From the NCBI GenBank assembly GCA_027487775.1, contig JAIYCY010000022.1:40260-104259 (forward strand): a stretch of DNA of 64,000 nt, written 5' to 3'. The DNA comes from Planctomycetaceae bacterium (GTDB taxonomy: Bacteria > Planctomycetota > Phycisphaerae > Tepidisphaerales > Tepidisphaeraceae). Of this stretch, positions 55,479 to 64,000 are shown piece by piece; position 1 is the first letter of the stretch; the number at the start of each line of letters is the position of its first letter. Under the pieces are notes generated by a model. The model was not told the origin of the DNA and did no database searches. It worked only from the letters and a program-made list of their open reading frames with translations. A program made the translations under genes and the position numbers.

Positions 55479-57290
55479 TCAGAGCAAATCGTCCAATTCA
55501 TCCACAAGCTCTCCGAACTTCTTCATCGTCGCCTCGATCGGCGCGGGCTTGCTCATGTCCACGCCCGCGTCCTTCAGCAAGTCGATCGGCCACTTGCTGC
55601 AACCGCCGGACAGGAACCCGAGATAGGCTTTGAGTTCCTTCGCACCGCCGCTGAGTACACGTTGGCTAAGCGCGACAGCGGCGCTCAGACCGGTCGCGTA
55701 CTTGTAGACATAGAACGCGCGGTAGAAGTGCGGAATCCGCAGACACTCAAGCTCAAGCTGCTCATCGATCGCAAAGTCCGGGCCGAAGTACGCATCGAGC
55801 AGCTTGCGATACTCGCGACGCAGCGTCTCGACGGTGAGCGGCTCGCCGGACTCGACGATCGTGTGGCTGACCTTCTCGAACTCGGCAAACATGGTCTGAC
55901 GGACGACCGTTCCGCGGATGTCGTCGATGAGATTGTTGATCAGATACGCGCGCTCGCGCTTGGTGTTGGCACGATCGAGCAGATGCCGGGCGAGAAGCTG
56001 CTCGTTGAACGTGCTCGCGACCTCGGCAACGAATATCGTGTAGTTGTAGTATTGATAAGGCTGATGCCGGGCGGAGTAATGCGTGTGCATCGAATGCCCG
56101 GCCTCATGGGCAAGCGTGAAAACGTGATCGAGCACGTCGGGCTGATAGTTCATCAGGATGTAAGGCTTGCACGTAAATCCGCCGCTAGAAAACGCGCCGG
56201 ACTGCTTGCCGCGATTGGGGAATCGATCGCACCAACGTTCGCTGGTCATGCCCGCGTGCAGCGTGCGGCAATAATCGTCGCCGAGTGGTGCGAGTGCATC
56301 GACGACGAGCTTGACCGCATCGTCCCATGACGTGTGCTTTTGGATGTCCGTCTGGATCGGAACGTAAGTGTCGTAGTGATGAATCTCCTTGAGCTTCATC
56401 GCACGCTTGCGAAGCGCGTAATAGCGATGGACGGCAGGCAGGTGCTTGCGCACCGTGCCGATGAGATTGTCGTAGACCTTGGCGGGCACGTTGTCGGCAA
56501 AGAGCGCCTGCTCACGCGCGGACTTAAACCCGCGGGCCTTGGCGTAGAAGACGTCCCGTTGATTCGAAGCATTGAGCGCCGCGGCGATGGTGTTTTTGTG
56601 GGCTTCGAACTGCTCGTAATAAGCATGAAAGGCATTCTTACGAACCTCGGCGCTGGGGGAATGCAGAAAGACGCTGAAACTGGAATGGCCGAGCTCGATC
56701 TCGACGCCCTTTTCGTTGGGGAGCTTGCCCCACTTGAGATCGGCGTCGTTGAGCTGGCGAAAGATGTCGCCTGAGGCAGCGCTCATCTGCCCGGTCATGG
56801 CGAGCAGATTCTCTTCGCGATCGCTGAGCGTGTGCGGGCGATAGCGAAGGACGCGCTCGAGGACAAGCTTCCACTCGGCGAGGCGAGGACTTTTGAGAAA
56901 CTTCGCCATCGTCTTCTCGGGAATGGCGAGCAACTCGGGCCGAATGTAGCTGGCGAGTTCGCCCGCGCGCGTGGCGGCGTGCGTGTAGCGGCCCTTCATG
57001 CGCTGACTGGCACTGTCGGCCTGATCCTGACTGGTCTTAAGGAACGCATACGTGCCAAGATTCTCGCCGAGCAGGTCCAGCTCACGATCCAACTCGAGCA
57101 GGCCCGCGATCGCATTTGGGCCGGTCTTGAGCTTGCCCTTGAACTTGGCGTAATCCTTGATCTTCTTTTCGTAACGCTTGAACTCCTTCTCCCATGCTTC
57201 ATCCGAAACATAGAGACTGGAGAGATCCCACGTGTCGGCGACGGGTACGGCGGATCGGTCGAGAAGCTCGGCGGACGATGATTTGCTCAT
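55479..57290 (-). CDS. pepF: Oligoendopeptidase F
   Basis: A 603-residue M3 metallopeptidase; ATG 57290 (MSKSSSAELLDRSAVPVADTWD) fits the family's length, whereas 62 upstream residues do not. The zinc motif is LAHEAGHSMHTHY (HEAGH; about 380). N-terminal oligoF domain (about 115-185: SYIRPELLAIPEKTMAKFL). It degrades short peptides in the cytoplasm. It is divergent from the Cys-rich gene at 57388. No other peptide-uptake gene is nearby. Confidence 0.95.
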   Translation of the reverse strand: MSKSSSAELLDRSAVPVADTWDLSSLYVSDEAWEKEFKRYEKKIKDYAKFKGKLKTGPNAIAGLLELDRELDLLGENLGTYAFLKTSQDQADSASQRMKGRYTHAATRAGELASYIRPELLAIPEKTMAKFLKSPRLAEWKLVLERVLRYRPHTLSDREENLLAMTGQMSAASGDIFRQLNDADLKWGKLPNEKGVEIELGHSSFSVFLHSPSAEVRKNAFHAYYEQFEAHKNTIAAALNASNQRDVFYAKARGFKSAREQALFADNVPAKVYDNLIGTVRKHLPAVHRYYALRKRAMKLKEIHHYDTYVPIQTDIQKHTSWDDAVKLVVDALAPLGDDYCRTLHAGMTSERWCDRFPNRGKQSGAFSSGGFTCKPYILMNYQPDVLDHVFTLAHEAGHSMHTHYSARHQPYQYYNYTIFVAEVASTFNEQLLARHLLDRANTKRERAYLINNLIDDIRGTVVRQTMFAEFEKVSHTIVESGEPLTVETLRREYRKLLDAYFGPDFAIDEQLELECLRIPHFYRAFYVYKYATGLSAAVALSQRVLSGGAKELKAYLGFLSGGCSKWPIDLLKDAGVDMSKPAPIEATMKKFGELVDELDDLL

Positions 57291-57387
57291 AGCCTGCAAA
57301 AGATACGCCCGAAGCCCCGCCAGCCCAAACGAGCGGATGGCGATCCGATTTTGAAGACACGCCGCACGTCGGCCCGATAAAAGGGGC

Positions 57388-57777
57388 ATGTCGGTTGCAC
57401 TGAGCCCGAGTCGTCTGGTTGTTCGCGTCTTGAGGACCGCCCTTCGGGTCGTCGGGGCGGGCGGGCACGCGGCCACCGCCGCTGCTCGTGAGCGCGGCGT
57501 CGGACGCGTGCATCCGCTCTGGGTCGAGCGCGCGAGCGTCTGTCAAACATGCCCGCTCTGCGTCGTCAAATGCGGCAAGAGCTACTGCGGAAAGCCCTTC
57601 CTCCATCAAATCGAACGCGAAGAACACACCGAAGGCTGCGGATGCCCCGTCATCCCCAAGGCCAAAGACCCCAGCGAACACTGCCCACGCAACGCACACT
57701 TTGAAGCAAGCACCAAGAACGAACACTGCGATTGCATCTGGTGCACACGCGTGGCCAAGGCTGAATCAAGTGTTTAA
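57388..57777 (+). CDS. Small Cys-rich, zinc-ribbon-like protein
   Basis: A 129-residue protein; AAAAGGGG lies close before the ATG. From residue about 52 it has CQTCPLCVVKCGKSYCGKP, then GCGCPVIPKAKDPSEHCP and a final CDCIWC. The Cys/His spacing suggests one or two metal sites (Zn or Fe-S). The first 45 residues are basic and lack a signal. I recognise the pattern as one common in planctomycete small proteins but know no function. Confidence 0.7.
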   Translation: MSVALSPSRLVVRVLRTALRVVGAGGHAATAAARERGVGRVHPLWVERASVCQTCPLCVVKCGKSYCGKPFLHQIEREEHTEGCGCPVIPKAKDPSEHCPRNAHFEASTKNEHCDCIWCTRVAKAESSV

Positions 57778-57815
57778 CCAATACGCGGTTGTATGACGCA
57801 TCCCACTCCTGACGA

Positions 57816-58664
57816 TCAGCAATAGACCAAGCCCTCGTGCGGATACCGCGGATGAGATCGGACAGCCTGCACGTCGATCCGACGCCACGCCTGCCACGTT
57901 CCGACGGCGGCGATCACAGCATCCAGCGCGTCGCCACCGCGATTGCTGAGCATCCGCTTCCGATCGGGATCGGCGATCTCGATCATCGTGCGTAACCCTT
58001 CCAGGATTTCCTCCCGCACGGCGCGACGCCTGCGATCCATCGGCCCTGATCCGGTCTGCTTGTAGCGATTGAATGGCAGGCCAAGCCGTCGCAAGGTCGA
58101 GCCGGGACACGCCTCGACCACCACACGCCGGGCGTGCTCGAGCTTCCACGATTGAAATGGCATGATGCAGGTCGCGGGATCAAGACTGAGTGCATCAAGC
58201 ACGTCGCGAATGCCATAAAACATCTGATGCACAATGCGATAGTGATAACAATCAAACGGCGTGCGCGTTTCGATGTCGGTGGTGCGACGAATGTGCATTC
58301 GCCCGCTATTGGCCATCGCTCGCTCGCAACAATGTCGCCCGAAACTCATCGCATCGCCGGGCCAGTCACCCACGGCCCGGCGAATCTCATCCCAACTCGG
58401 CCAGCCGAGTTCGACGGGGAGTCCGAAAGGAAAATCAATGCCGAAGAGCGTCTGATCGCGCGATGCGATTTCAGATCGGAGATGCGCATAGACAGAACCG
58501 CGATCGGCGGCTCCGAGCTGGTCGGCGGGCCTTTCGAGGCGATCGAGTCGAAGTGATCCGCCATCCAGCACGCTCGCATGCGCGCACCAGAGATTCTCGC
58601 CGGCCTGTCGTGCACCGGAAAAATCGATCCCGACGACTCGCGCGATGGGAGTGAACCCTTTCAT
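57816..58664 (-). CDS. DUF429 family protein (RNase H-like fold)
   Basis: A 282-residue protein from MKGFTPIARVVGIDFSGARQ, with start codon overlapping the upstream gene's stop by four bases (ATGA). VVGIDFSGA, LFGIDFPFGLP and GDALDAVIAAVG mark the DUF429 family, predicted to have an RNase H/ribonuclease H-like fold and possibly act as a nuclease. Upstream in-frame codons inside the neighbouring gene are rejected because the overlap fixes the start. It is translationally coupled to a PEP-CTERM protein gene, a curious pairing. It converges with the Cys-rich gene. Confidence 0.85.
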   Translation of the reverse strand: MKGFTPIARVVGIDFSGARQAGENLWCAHASVLDGGSLRLDRLERPADQLGAADRGSVYAHLRSEIASRDQTLFGIDFPFGLPVELGWPSWDEIRRAVGDWPGDAMSFGRHCCERAMANSGRMHIRRTTDIETRTPFDCYHYRIVHQMFYGIRDVLDALSLDPATCIMPFQSWKLEHARRVVVEACPGSTLRRLGLPFNRYKQTGSGPMDRRRRAVREEILEGLRTMIEIADPDRKRMLSNRGGDALDAVIAAVGTWQAWRRIDVQAVRSHPRYPHEGLVYC

Positions 58665-60265
58665 CGACGACGACGCGAGAGCAGGAGCATCGGAGCGGCC
58701 AGAACCGCGAGCGTCGCGGGTTCGGGCACGCTGGCGGCCCACGCCTGGACAATCTCGAAGCCGGGGATGCTGGGGTCGATGCCGAGCGGCGTCTGGGCAA
58801 AGTTGTTGATCAAAACGTTCAAGTCAGGAATGCCTATGAATCGGTCGCCGTTGGCATCGCCCTGATTGATCGAACGATTCGATAGACCCCAGTTGGCCTG
58901 CAGAATGAAGAAGTCATTGAGGTCGACACGGTTGTCAAAGTTGGCGTCGCCCGGCAGACGGTCGGCGGTGAATCGGAAGACGCGACCGTTGTTCAGACTG
59001 ACGATGTACATCTCGCCACTCCCATCGACACCGAAACTGGAAAAGCCGGTGATATTCACCGGCGAGGTCGGACGAAGTGAATCGCGATTGATGATGGTGG
59101 GATTGAAGCTGGAAAGGTCACCATTGGCGGCGGTGCCGACGAGCTTTCCGGTGACGGGATCGCGTTGGATCGCGCTGAGTTGACTGACATCGAGCGAACG
59201 CAAGATGTTGGTGTTGTAGTCTGCAAAGAAATACTGACCGCCGATCAGCGGTTCGAGGAACTCGCCGCGATAGACGACTCCACCGGTGATGCTTCCGCCG
59301 ACACTGCGCGGATAGTCGTAGAAGGGATCGATGTTGTCAGCGGGTCGATTGCCACCGACGCCCGAGGTGGGCGTGGCGATCTTGCCTTCACGGAGACGCC
59401 ATCCGTAATTCTCTCCGCCGGTGCTGGTGGCGGGATGAAGGTTGATCTCTTCGCGAGCGCCTTGTCCGACGTCGGCGATGTAGAGATCGCCGGTATTGGG
59501 ATCGAAGCTGCTGCGCCACGGATTACGCAGGCCGTACGCGATCGAAGCCTGACGGACCGGATTGGTGTCGGTGGCCCAGGGATTGGAAGCGGGCACGCGA
59601 TAGTTGCGACGCACATCGCCGGGATAGTCGTCGCCGTTCGGATCGATGCGGAGCATCTTGCCGAGTTCGGTGTTCCATGTTTGCGCGCGGTTGTTGGGAT
59701 CGTTCCCGCTTCCGCCGTCACCGGTGGGGATGTAGAGCAGGCCGTCGTTCGGGCTGAAGTCCAGCCATCCGCCGTTGTGATTGGAGAAGTCCTGGTTGTA
59801 GATGATGACGTCGCGAACCGTGGACGTATCAATCACGTTGGGATTGGTCGCGCTGACCGTGTAACGACGCACGAAGCTCGTGCCCACCGCATAGCCTGCT
59901 GTCGAACCGGTGTTGTTGCCCGTGAGATTGACGTAAACGTGGCCGTTCGTTGCGAAGTTGGGATCAAAGGCCAGCCCGAGCAGTCCGCGCTCGCTCGAGG
60001 TATTGATGATGCTGCTTACGTTCAGAAACGGCGTGGGCAGGACCGAACCGTTTTGAAGGATCTTGATTTGACCGGTCTTCTCTACGATGAAGAGGCGGCT
60101 GTCTCCCCTTGGAGCACCGACAAAGAGCGGCTGAGTCAATCCGCTGGCGACCTCCTGCAGGCGGAGTGTCTGGGCATCAACCCCATCCGTTGCAATTCCT
60201 GTCAGAAACACGCTCGAGAGCGCGAGTGTTGAGACGCGTAGGGCGGTCAGACGAGGTGCAGACAT
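58661..60265 (-). CDS. PQQ-dependent sugar-dehydrogenase-like protein with dockerin and PEP-CTERM tail
   Basis: A 534-residue exported protein; AGGAGAG lies about seven bases before the ATG. A signal peptide ends near DAQTLRLQEV. The six-bladed propeller (about 33-430: GLTQPLFVGAPRGDSRLFIVE, ERGLLGLAFDPNFATNGHVY, HNGGWLDFSPNDGLLYIPTG) is of the glucose/sorbosone dehydrogenase family. It is followed by a dockerin-like duplicated EF pattern (GDANFDNRVDLNDF, GDANGDRFIGIPDL; about 434-485). The tail is VPEPATLAVLAAPMLLL plus RRRR. It should be a client of the exosortase encoded at 33.6 kb. Whether it binds PQQ was not verified. Confidence 0.9.
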   Translation of the reverse strand: MSAPRLTALRVSTLALSSVFLTGIATDGVDAQTLRLQEVASGLTQPLFVGAPRGDSRLFIVEKTGQIKILQNGSVLPTPFLNVSSIINTSSERGLLGLAFDPNFATNGHVYVNLTGNNTGSTAGYAVGTSFVRRYTVSATNPNVIDTSTVRDVIIYNQDFSNHNGGWLDFSPNDGLLYIPTGDGGSGNDPNNRAQTWNTELGKMLRIDPNGDDYPGDVRRNYRVPASNPWATDTNPVRQASIAYGLRNPWRSSFDPNTGDLYIADVGQGAREEINLHPATSTGGENYGWRLREGKIATPTSGVGGNRPADNIDPFYDYPRSVGGSITGGVVYRGEFLEPLIGGQYFFADYNTNILRSLDVSQLSAIQRDPVTGKLVGTAANGDLSSFNPTIINRDSLRPTSPVNITGFSSFGVDGSGEMYIVSLNNGRVFRFTADRLPGDANFDNRVDLNDFFILQANWGLSNRSINQGDANGDRFIGIPDLNVLINNFAQTPLGIDPSIPGFEIVQAWAASVPEPATLAVLAAPMLLLSRRRR

Positions 60266-60334
60266 GGTGATTCTCTCCTGAGGATGAAAAAACGTCCTGA
60301 CCCCATCTTGGGCCGGATGACAACTGATCGAACA

Positions 60335-60372
60335 CGTTCAGCCGACAACTAACGGATGCGTTAAACCGACAA
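60335..60372. promoter_or_regulatory. Direct repeat in divergent control region
   Basis: CGTTCAGCCGACAA (60335-60348) and CGTTAAACCGACAA (60359-60372) are 12/14 identical with a 24-bp period, close to two helical turns. They lie in the divergent gap between the PEP-CTERM protein gene and the membrane protein gene at 60532, so they may bind a dimeric regulator. Confidence 0.35.
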
Positions 60373-60531
60373 TTTGAGCTGGCAAGCCGAGCAACCCTTC
60401 GCAGCGTTGGGTCTGACCGGAGAGTTCATAGTAGCAGAAAACAAGCGATTCCCGGACGAAAAAACTGCAAAAATGTCCAAACTGACACCTTACACAGTCA
60501 CCCCCCTGCCATGCCGATGTAACGGGATATC

Positions 60532-62148
60532 GTGATCGAAGTTCTAACCCATTCCGATCGACGCCAGCGGACCGGCTTTTACGCGTTCCTCTTGCTCGCC
60601 TGTCTCTTTGCAGCCGGGAAGGCGGTGATGTGGGACAATCTCGATCCCGACCTCGGCTGGCACCTTCGGGTGGCGGAACAGTTACACGAAGACGGCATCG
60701 GTCCCCTGGTCGATCGAATCAGCTACAACTCCGTGCGCGAGCCCTGGACACCCTACTCATGGCTCGCGCAGCTCGGCATGAAGTGGGTCTGGGATGTCGG
60801 CGGAACCCATGGAATGCTCGCAGTCCATGCGGTTCTTCAGGCGATGCTGTTTGCGCTGATCGGATTCAGTTGCGTCGAAGCCAGCCGCTGCGTACGCGGA
60901 ACGCCGAGTTACATGCCTGCGGGCGTGGCGGTCATTCTCGCGGGGCTTTACTCGCTTCCCTACCTGAGCTTCAGACCCGTGCTTCTCGCGCTCGTCCTGC
61001 TGGCTGCGACGATCCATCTGCTCTTTCGCGATCGAAGACTCGGACGCAGCCGGGCAGTCTGGATGGTGATTCCGATCGCCATGCTGTGCGCGAACGTGCA
61101 TCTCTATGTCTTGATCCTCGTCGCGACCGTCTGGGCGATGGCTTTCGGTGCGTGGATGGATCGATGGAGCAGAACAACAGCGCAGCACTTCGTTCCGTCA
61201 AGTTCAAAGAACGCCAGGCGACTCACAACGCTTGCCATTCTTACAAGCCTGGCCGCCCTCGGTACTCCAATGCTGCCCGGGCTTGTTCGGCAGGCATGGG
61301 CTTATCAAAAAGCCGACGTGATGGTCGCGTCCAGCTTCATCGATGAGATGCGACCCCTCTGGGGCGACCTCGGCATGGGCACGGGCCTTTCGCTCCTGGC
61401 TGTCGTGACCATGATCGCGATCGCGCTGCGGTTTCGTATCGTCGGTTTCGGGCCAATCCTCGTGTGTGGGATCGGGCTCGTCTGCCTGATGAAGCTCGGA
61501 CGATTCGCGCCGATCTTTGCAATTCTCGGCCTGCCCATGTTTGCGTGCCTGCTGACGTCGCTCAGCGATCGCGTACTCGGACGCGCGCCGGTGCGTGCGT
61601 TGCTGATGGCGATGTGCGCGCTGTGTCTCGTGCGAATTGTCGATTCGCTTCCGAGTAACCGTACGAAGGACCGGTTTGAAGTCGTTGATCGGTTTGTCGA
61701 ACGACATGGTGCAGAGGCATTCGCCTACCCCGGGGCGGCGGTTCGATTCGTTGAAGCCAACATCGCTCCCCGATCCGGCCGAATCATCAACGAATTCAAC
61801 TGGGGCGGATTCCTCTCATGGCGACTCGGGCATCGATATCAGGTCTTCATGGACGGACGAACACAGCTCTATCCCGAATGGTTCTGGCGCGTTACATGCC
61901 TCGATGATGTGGCGGGCGCTCGGTCACTCCTTACTCAGAGCAACGCCGACGTCGCCATCCTGCCCATTAGAAAAAGCCGATTCGCAGACCTGCTCATCGA
62001 AGCAGGATGGCGCGAGTCCTATCGCGACGAATTCGCACGCGTGCTGGTTCCGCCCGAAACATCTGCCTTCACTCAGTCGCACAACGCCATCGACGCCACG
62101 CCCACTTCAGACAACCCGGAAAATGCGCTCGTCGATATCCGCGATTAA
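60532..62148 (+). CDS. Multi-spanning membrane protein, possibly GT-C-like
   Basis: A 538-residue protein starting GTG (MIEVLTHSDRRQRTG); GGGAT precedes. It has about ten hydrophobic segments across residues 15-395. The first loop holds NLDPDLGWHLRVAEQL with DLGWHL, a motif found in GT-C glycosyltransferase-like and related planctomycete membrane proteins. A final soluble part (about 400-530) includes GRIINEFNWGGFLSWRLG and FMDGRTQLYPEWF. This fits an oligosaccharyl- or mannosyl-transferase-like protein but is not proof. Divergent from the PEP-CTERM gene. Confidence 0.7.
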   Translation: MIEVLTHSDRRQRTGFYAFLLLACLFAAGKAVMWDNLDPDLGWHLRVAEQLHEDGIGPLVDRISYNSVREPWTPYSWLAQLGMKWVWDVGGTHGMLAVHAVLQAMLFALIGFSCVEASRCVRGTPSYMPAGVAVILAGLYSLPYLSFRPVLLALVLLAATIHLLFRDRRLGRSRAVWMVIPIAMLCANVHLYVLILVATVWAMAFGAWMDRWSRTTAQHFVPSSSKNARRLTTLAILTSLAALGTPMLPGLVRQAWAYQKADVMVASSFIDEMRPLWGDLGMGTGLSLLAVVTMIAIALRFRIVGFGPILVCGIGLVCLMKLGRFAPIFAILGLPMFACLLTSLSDRVLGRAPVRALLMAMCALCLVRIVDSLPSNRTKDRFEVVDRFVERHGAEAFAYPGAAVRFVEANIAPRSGRIINEFNWGGFLSWRLGHRYQVFMDGRTQLYPEWFWRVTCLDDVAGARSLLTQSNADVAILPIRKSRFADLLIEAGWRESYRDEFARVLVPPETSAFTQSHNAIDATPTSDNPENALVDIRD

Positions 62149-62196
62149 ATCGCCATCCAACACGACGGATAGACCACGTCCACACCCGCCTCACGC

Positions 62197-63468
62197 TCAC
62201 CGGTCCAGTTCCGCGGCGATCACGTTGATCGATCCCAGCACCGCTACCACGTCGCTGATCTGATGACCCTCGATCAACTTACCAAAGCAACTGTAATTGA
62301 TCAGGCTCGGCGGACGCGTACGCACTCGCCAAGGCTTGTTGCTGCCGTCACTCACAATGTAGTACCCAAGCTCCCCGTTCGCTGACTCGATCGCGTTGTA
62401 AACCTCGCCACGAGGCGCCTCAAATCCACGGTTGGTCATGATCATCTCAAAGTGCTGGATCAGACCTTCAATGCTCGAATAAACCTGATCCTTCGGCGGA
62501 AGCACTTCCTTGCCCTCCGGGCTCACATTCACCGAGCCCTGCGGAATGCTGTCGATCATCTGACCCACAATGTGCAGACTCTGACGAATCTCCTCACAAC
62601 GCACCAGATATCGTCCCAGCACATCACCCGTCGTCGCGATCGGAACCTTAAACTCCGGCGGACGCGAGCCCTTGCCGTCCCAGTTGTCCTGGAAACAGAG
62701 ATAAGGCTCATCCTTTCGCAAATCACGCCTCACACCACACGCTCGCGCCATCGGACCTGTCAGGCCCCACGCGATCGCATCATGCTGACTGATCGCTCCC
62801 ACGCCCGCCGTTCGATCCACGAAGATCCGGTTCTTGTTCAGCAACTTCTCCAGATCCTCCAGCGCCCGCGGCATCGTCTCGTCGATGAACTTCCTGGTCA
62901 TCCGCACAAAGATGCCTTCGTCCGGCAAATCCTGATTCAAACCGCCCACACGCGTCCACGAATTGTGGTACCGCTGACCCGACACAAACTCGAAAATGTC
63001 GTAAATCGCCTCACGCTCGTTAAACCCATACAAAAACGCCGTGAACGCGCCCAAATCCAAACCCGCCGCACCCACACACAACAAATGGCTCTGCACTCGC
63101 GCCAATTCACCCATGATCGTTCGCAACGCCTTACACCTCGGCGTCAGCTCGATCCCCATCAGCTTCTCCGCCGCTCCGTGCCACGCCAACTCGTTGTAAA
63201 TCGGAGCCGAATAATCCATCCGATCCACAATCGTCACATACTGATTGTAATTCAGATGCTCGCCCAGCTTCTCGAATCCCGAATGCAAATACCCGATGTG
63301 CGGCGTGCATTTCAGCACACGCTCGCCGTCCAATTCCAGCACCAATCGCAACGTCGTGTGCGTCGCCGGGTGCTGCGGGCCAAAGTTCAGCGTCCAGCGG
63401 TTCGAACCGTCCAGCTTTTCTTCATCCCGGAGCAGTTCCACCGGGGCTTCTTCGAGTGTGTAAGGCAT
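62197..63468 (-). CDS. nuoD: NADH-quinone oxidoreductase subunit D
   Basis: A 423-residue NuoD from MPYTLEEAPVEL (ATG 63468; a GTG eight codons upstream is possible). Motifs are FGPQHPATHTTLRL, GYLHSGFEKLGE, VDRMDYSAPIYNE and ELDR at the end, as in the 49-kDa subunit of complex I that forms the quinone pocket. The usual nuoC is not directly upstream; a 435-base non-coding gap and then a plus-strand gene lie there, and no other nuo gene is in the window. It converges with the membrane protein gene at 62148. Confidence 0.95.
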   Translation of the reverse strand: MPYTLEEAPVELLRDEEKLDGSNRWTLNFGPQHPATHTTLRLVLELDGERVLKCTPHIGYLHSGFEKLGEHLNYNQYVTIVDRMDYSAPIYNELAWHGAAEKLMGIELTPRCKALRTIMGELARVQSHLLCVGAAGLDLGAFTAFLYGFNEREAIYDIFEFVSGQRYHNSWTRVGGLNQDLPDEGIFVRMTRKFIDETMPRALEDLEKLLNKNRIFVDRTAGVGAISQHDAIAWGLTGPMARACGVRRDLRKDEPYLCFQDNWDGKGSRPPEFKVPIATTGDVLGRYLVRCEEIRQSLHIVGQMIDSIPQGSVNVSPEGKEVLPPKDQVYSSIEGLIQHFEMIMTNRGFEAPRGEVYNAIESANGELGYYIVSDGSNKPWRVRTRPPSLINYSCFGKLIEGHQISDVVAVLGSINVIAAELDR

Positions 63469-63720
63469 TGCACCATCAGCATAGCCGCTCACCCGCCGAT
63501 TTCGAAAACCCCTTCATCGATTTTGTCACGCCTCGATACCCATCAACCCTCTGCATGATCCTCAACCCTCTGAATGATCCTCACCATCACCCCGCGATCT
63601 GCCCACGAGCTACCTCCGCGCATCGCCCGCCCACCCCACTTCACCCGTCCACCTGTTTTTTTTCGCCCACTCAGCGTCACCGCCGTGTAACGCTAACAAC
63701 GCTTCGATTATCAGATCGTA

Positions 63721-63796
63721 GCAACGCACCACACCCATCAAACCCCCATCACACCCCATCGTGCGCTCGAAGGTCGCGCCGTCATCGGTGCATTGC
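63721..63796. repeat. Dispersed repeat, copy 2
   Basis: Shares GCAACGCACC, CACACCCCATC, GTCGCGCCG and GGTGCATTGC, in order, with the copy at 49835-49911. It has no hairpin as strong as those around copy 1. Confidence 0.7.
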
Positions 63797-63825
63797 CAAC
63801 ATTACGCGCCGTCAGATTCTTGCGC

Positions 63826-63854
63826 TTGCGCTATCCACCGATCTGATCCATACT
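63826..63854 (+). promoter_or_regulatory. Candidate sigma-70-type promoter
   Basis: TTGCGC (63826-63831) is separated by 17 bases from CATACT (63849-63854), matching four of six positions of TTGACA and TATAAT in the first box and about four in the second. It would give a leader of about 40 bases before the ATG at 63904. Confidence 0.4.
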
Positions 63855-63903
63855 TGGCCCCTCGAATGGGCTCGTTCACACGAACAAGGTTATGGAGACA
63901 TGT

Positions 63904-64000
63904 ATGGATCAGAATCAGTGGAAAACACTTTACGCCTCGATCAAGTCAGCGGCCAGGCAGTTGCCTCGCGATTATCGACTTCAATTCTCCGACGCGCTCA
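63904..64000 (+). CDS. Start of an unidentified gene, cut by the window edge
   Basis: The ATG follows TATGGAGACATGT, where GGAG lies six bases before the start. The 32 visible residues begin MDQNQWKTLYASIKSAARQL and are charged and helical. Nothing identifies the family. It is preceded by the promoter-like sequence at 63826. Confidence 0.6.
   Translation, partial: MDQNQWKTLYASIKSAARQLPRDYRLQFSDAL

Larger units (their letters stand above)
63469..63903. other. Divergent gap holding a dispersed repeat and two promoters
   Basis: No gene is supported. It contains a T-run (63656-63663), the second copy of the dispersed repeat (63721-63796), and a promoter-like sequence for the right-edge gene. 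The nuoD promoter should lie in the left part but no clear box was found. Confidence 0.5.

Overview
The window looks like a chromosomal segment from a Planctomycetota bacterium, most likely class Phycisphaerae. The evidence is high G+C coding with dense long antisense open frames, a type II pseudopilin with an H-X-G/DG-type tail, secreted proteins carrying dockerin and PEP-CTERM tails, an exosortase locus, and many small lineage-type proteins without a recognised family. This assignment is an inference from gene content; no rRNA or tRNA gene was seen.

Layout. 1-3.8 kb: fused indolepyruvate/2-oxoacid:ferredoxin oxidoreductase, cut off at the left edge. 4.4-10.6 kb: minus-strand block with a membrane protein, a pseudopilin, a Xer-type recombinase, two lipoproteins (one a TolB-like propeller) and small proteins. 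10.7-15.5 kb: aminotransferase, small membrane and ASCH-domain proteins, and a class II amidotransferase/asparagine synthase. 15.6-28.7 kb: a mostly plus-strand run with a TPR secreted protein, a SurA/PpiD-like membrane protein, aspS, dnaE interrupted by a full LAGLIDADG intein, a Gfo/Idh/MocA oxidoreductase and a serine hydrolase of the beta-lactamase fold. 28.7-31.1 kb: small and proline-rich proteins.

31.3-44.3 kb is an exosortase/exopolysaccharide locus: a WecG/TagA-type glycosyltransferase fused to a nucleotidyltransferase-like half, an exosortase with Cys/Arg/His catalytic residues, an EpsI-like partner, a Wzz-tyrosine-kinase fusion, an initiating sugar transferase fused to a left-handed-helix-like half, a giant TPR protein, and finally a small protein with a signal peptide and a VPLPPA-TM-Arg tail. 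That small gene sits behind a candidate sigma-54 promoter. I read this as assembly of an exopolysaccharide together with sorting of a dedicated surface protein. A second exosortase client, a PEP-CTERM sugar-dehydrogenase-like protein with a dockerin, lies at 58.7-60.3 kb.

44.6-48.5 kb: sucA and a tRNA-dihydrouridine synthase gene. 48.5-50.0 kb is a repeat-rich patch: a minisatellite overlapping the dus stop codon, a protein built from 7- and 21-residue repeats, a 5 x 21-bp minisatellite, and five perfect hairpins that include one copy of a repeat seen again at 63.7 kb. 50-60 kb: SPOR-like lipoprotein, GH130 protein, GT4-glycosidase-like fusion, oligoendopeptidase F, Cys-rich small protein, DUF429 protein. 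60.5-64 kb: multi-spanning membrane protein, a solitary nuoD, and the start of an unidentified gene at the right edge.
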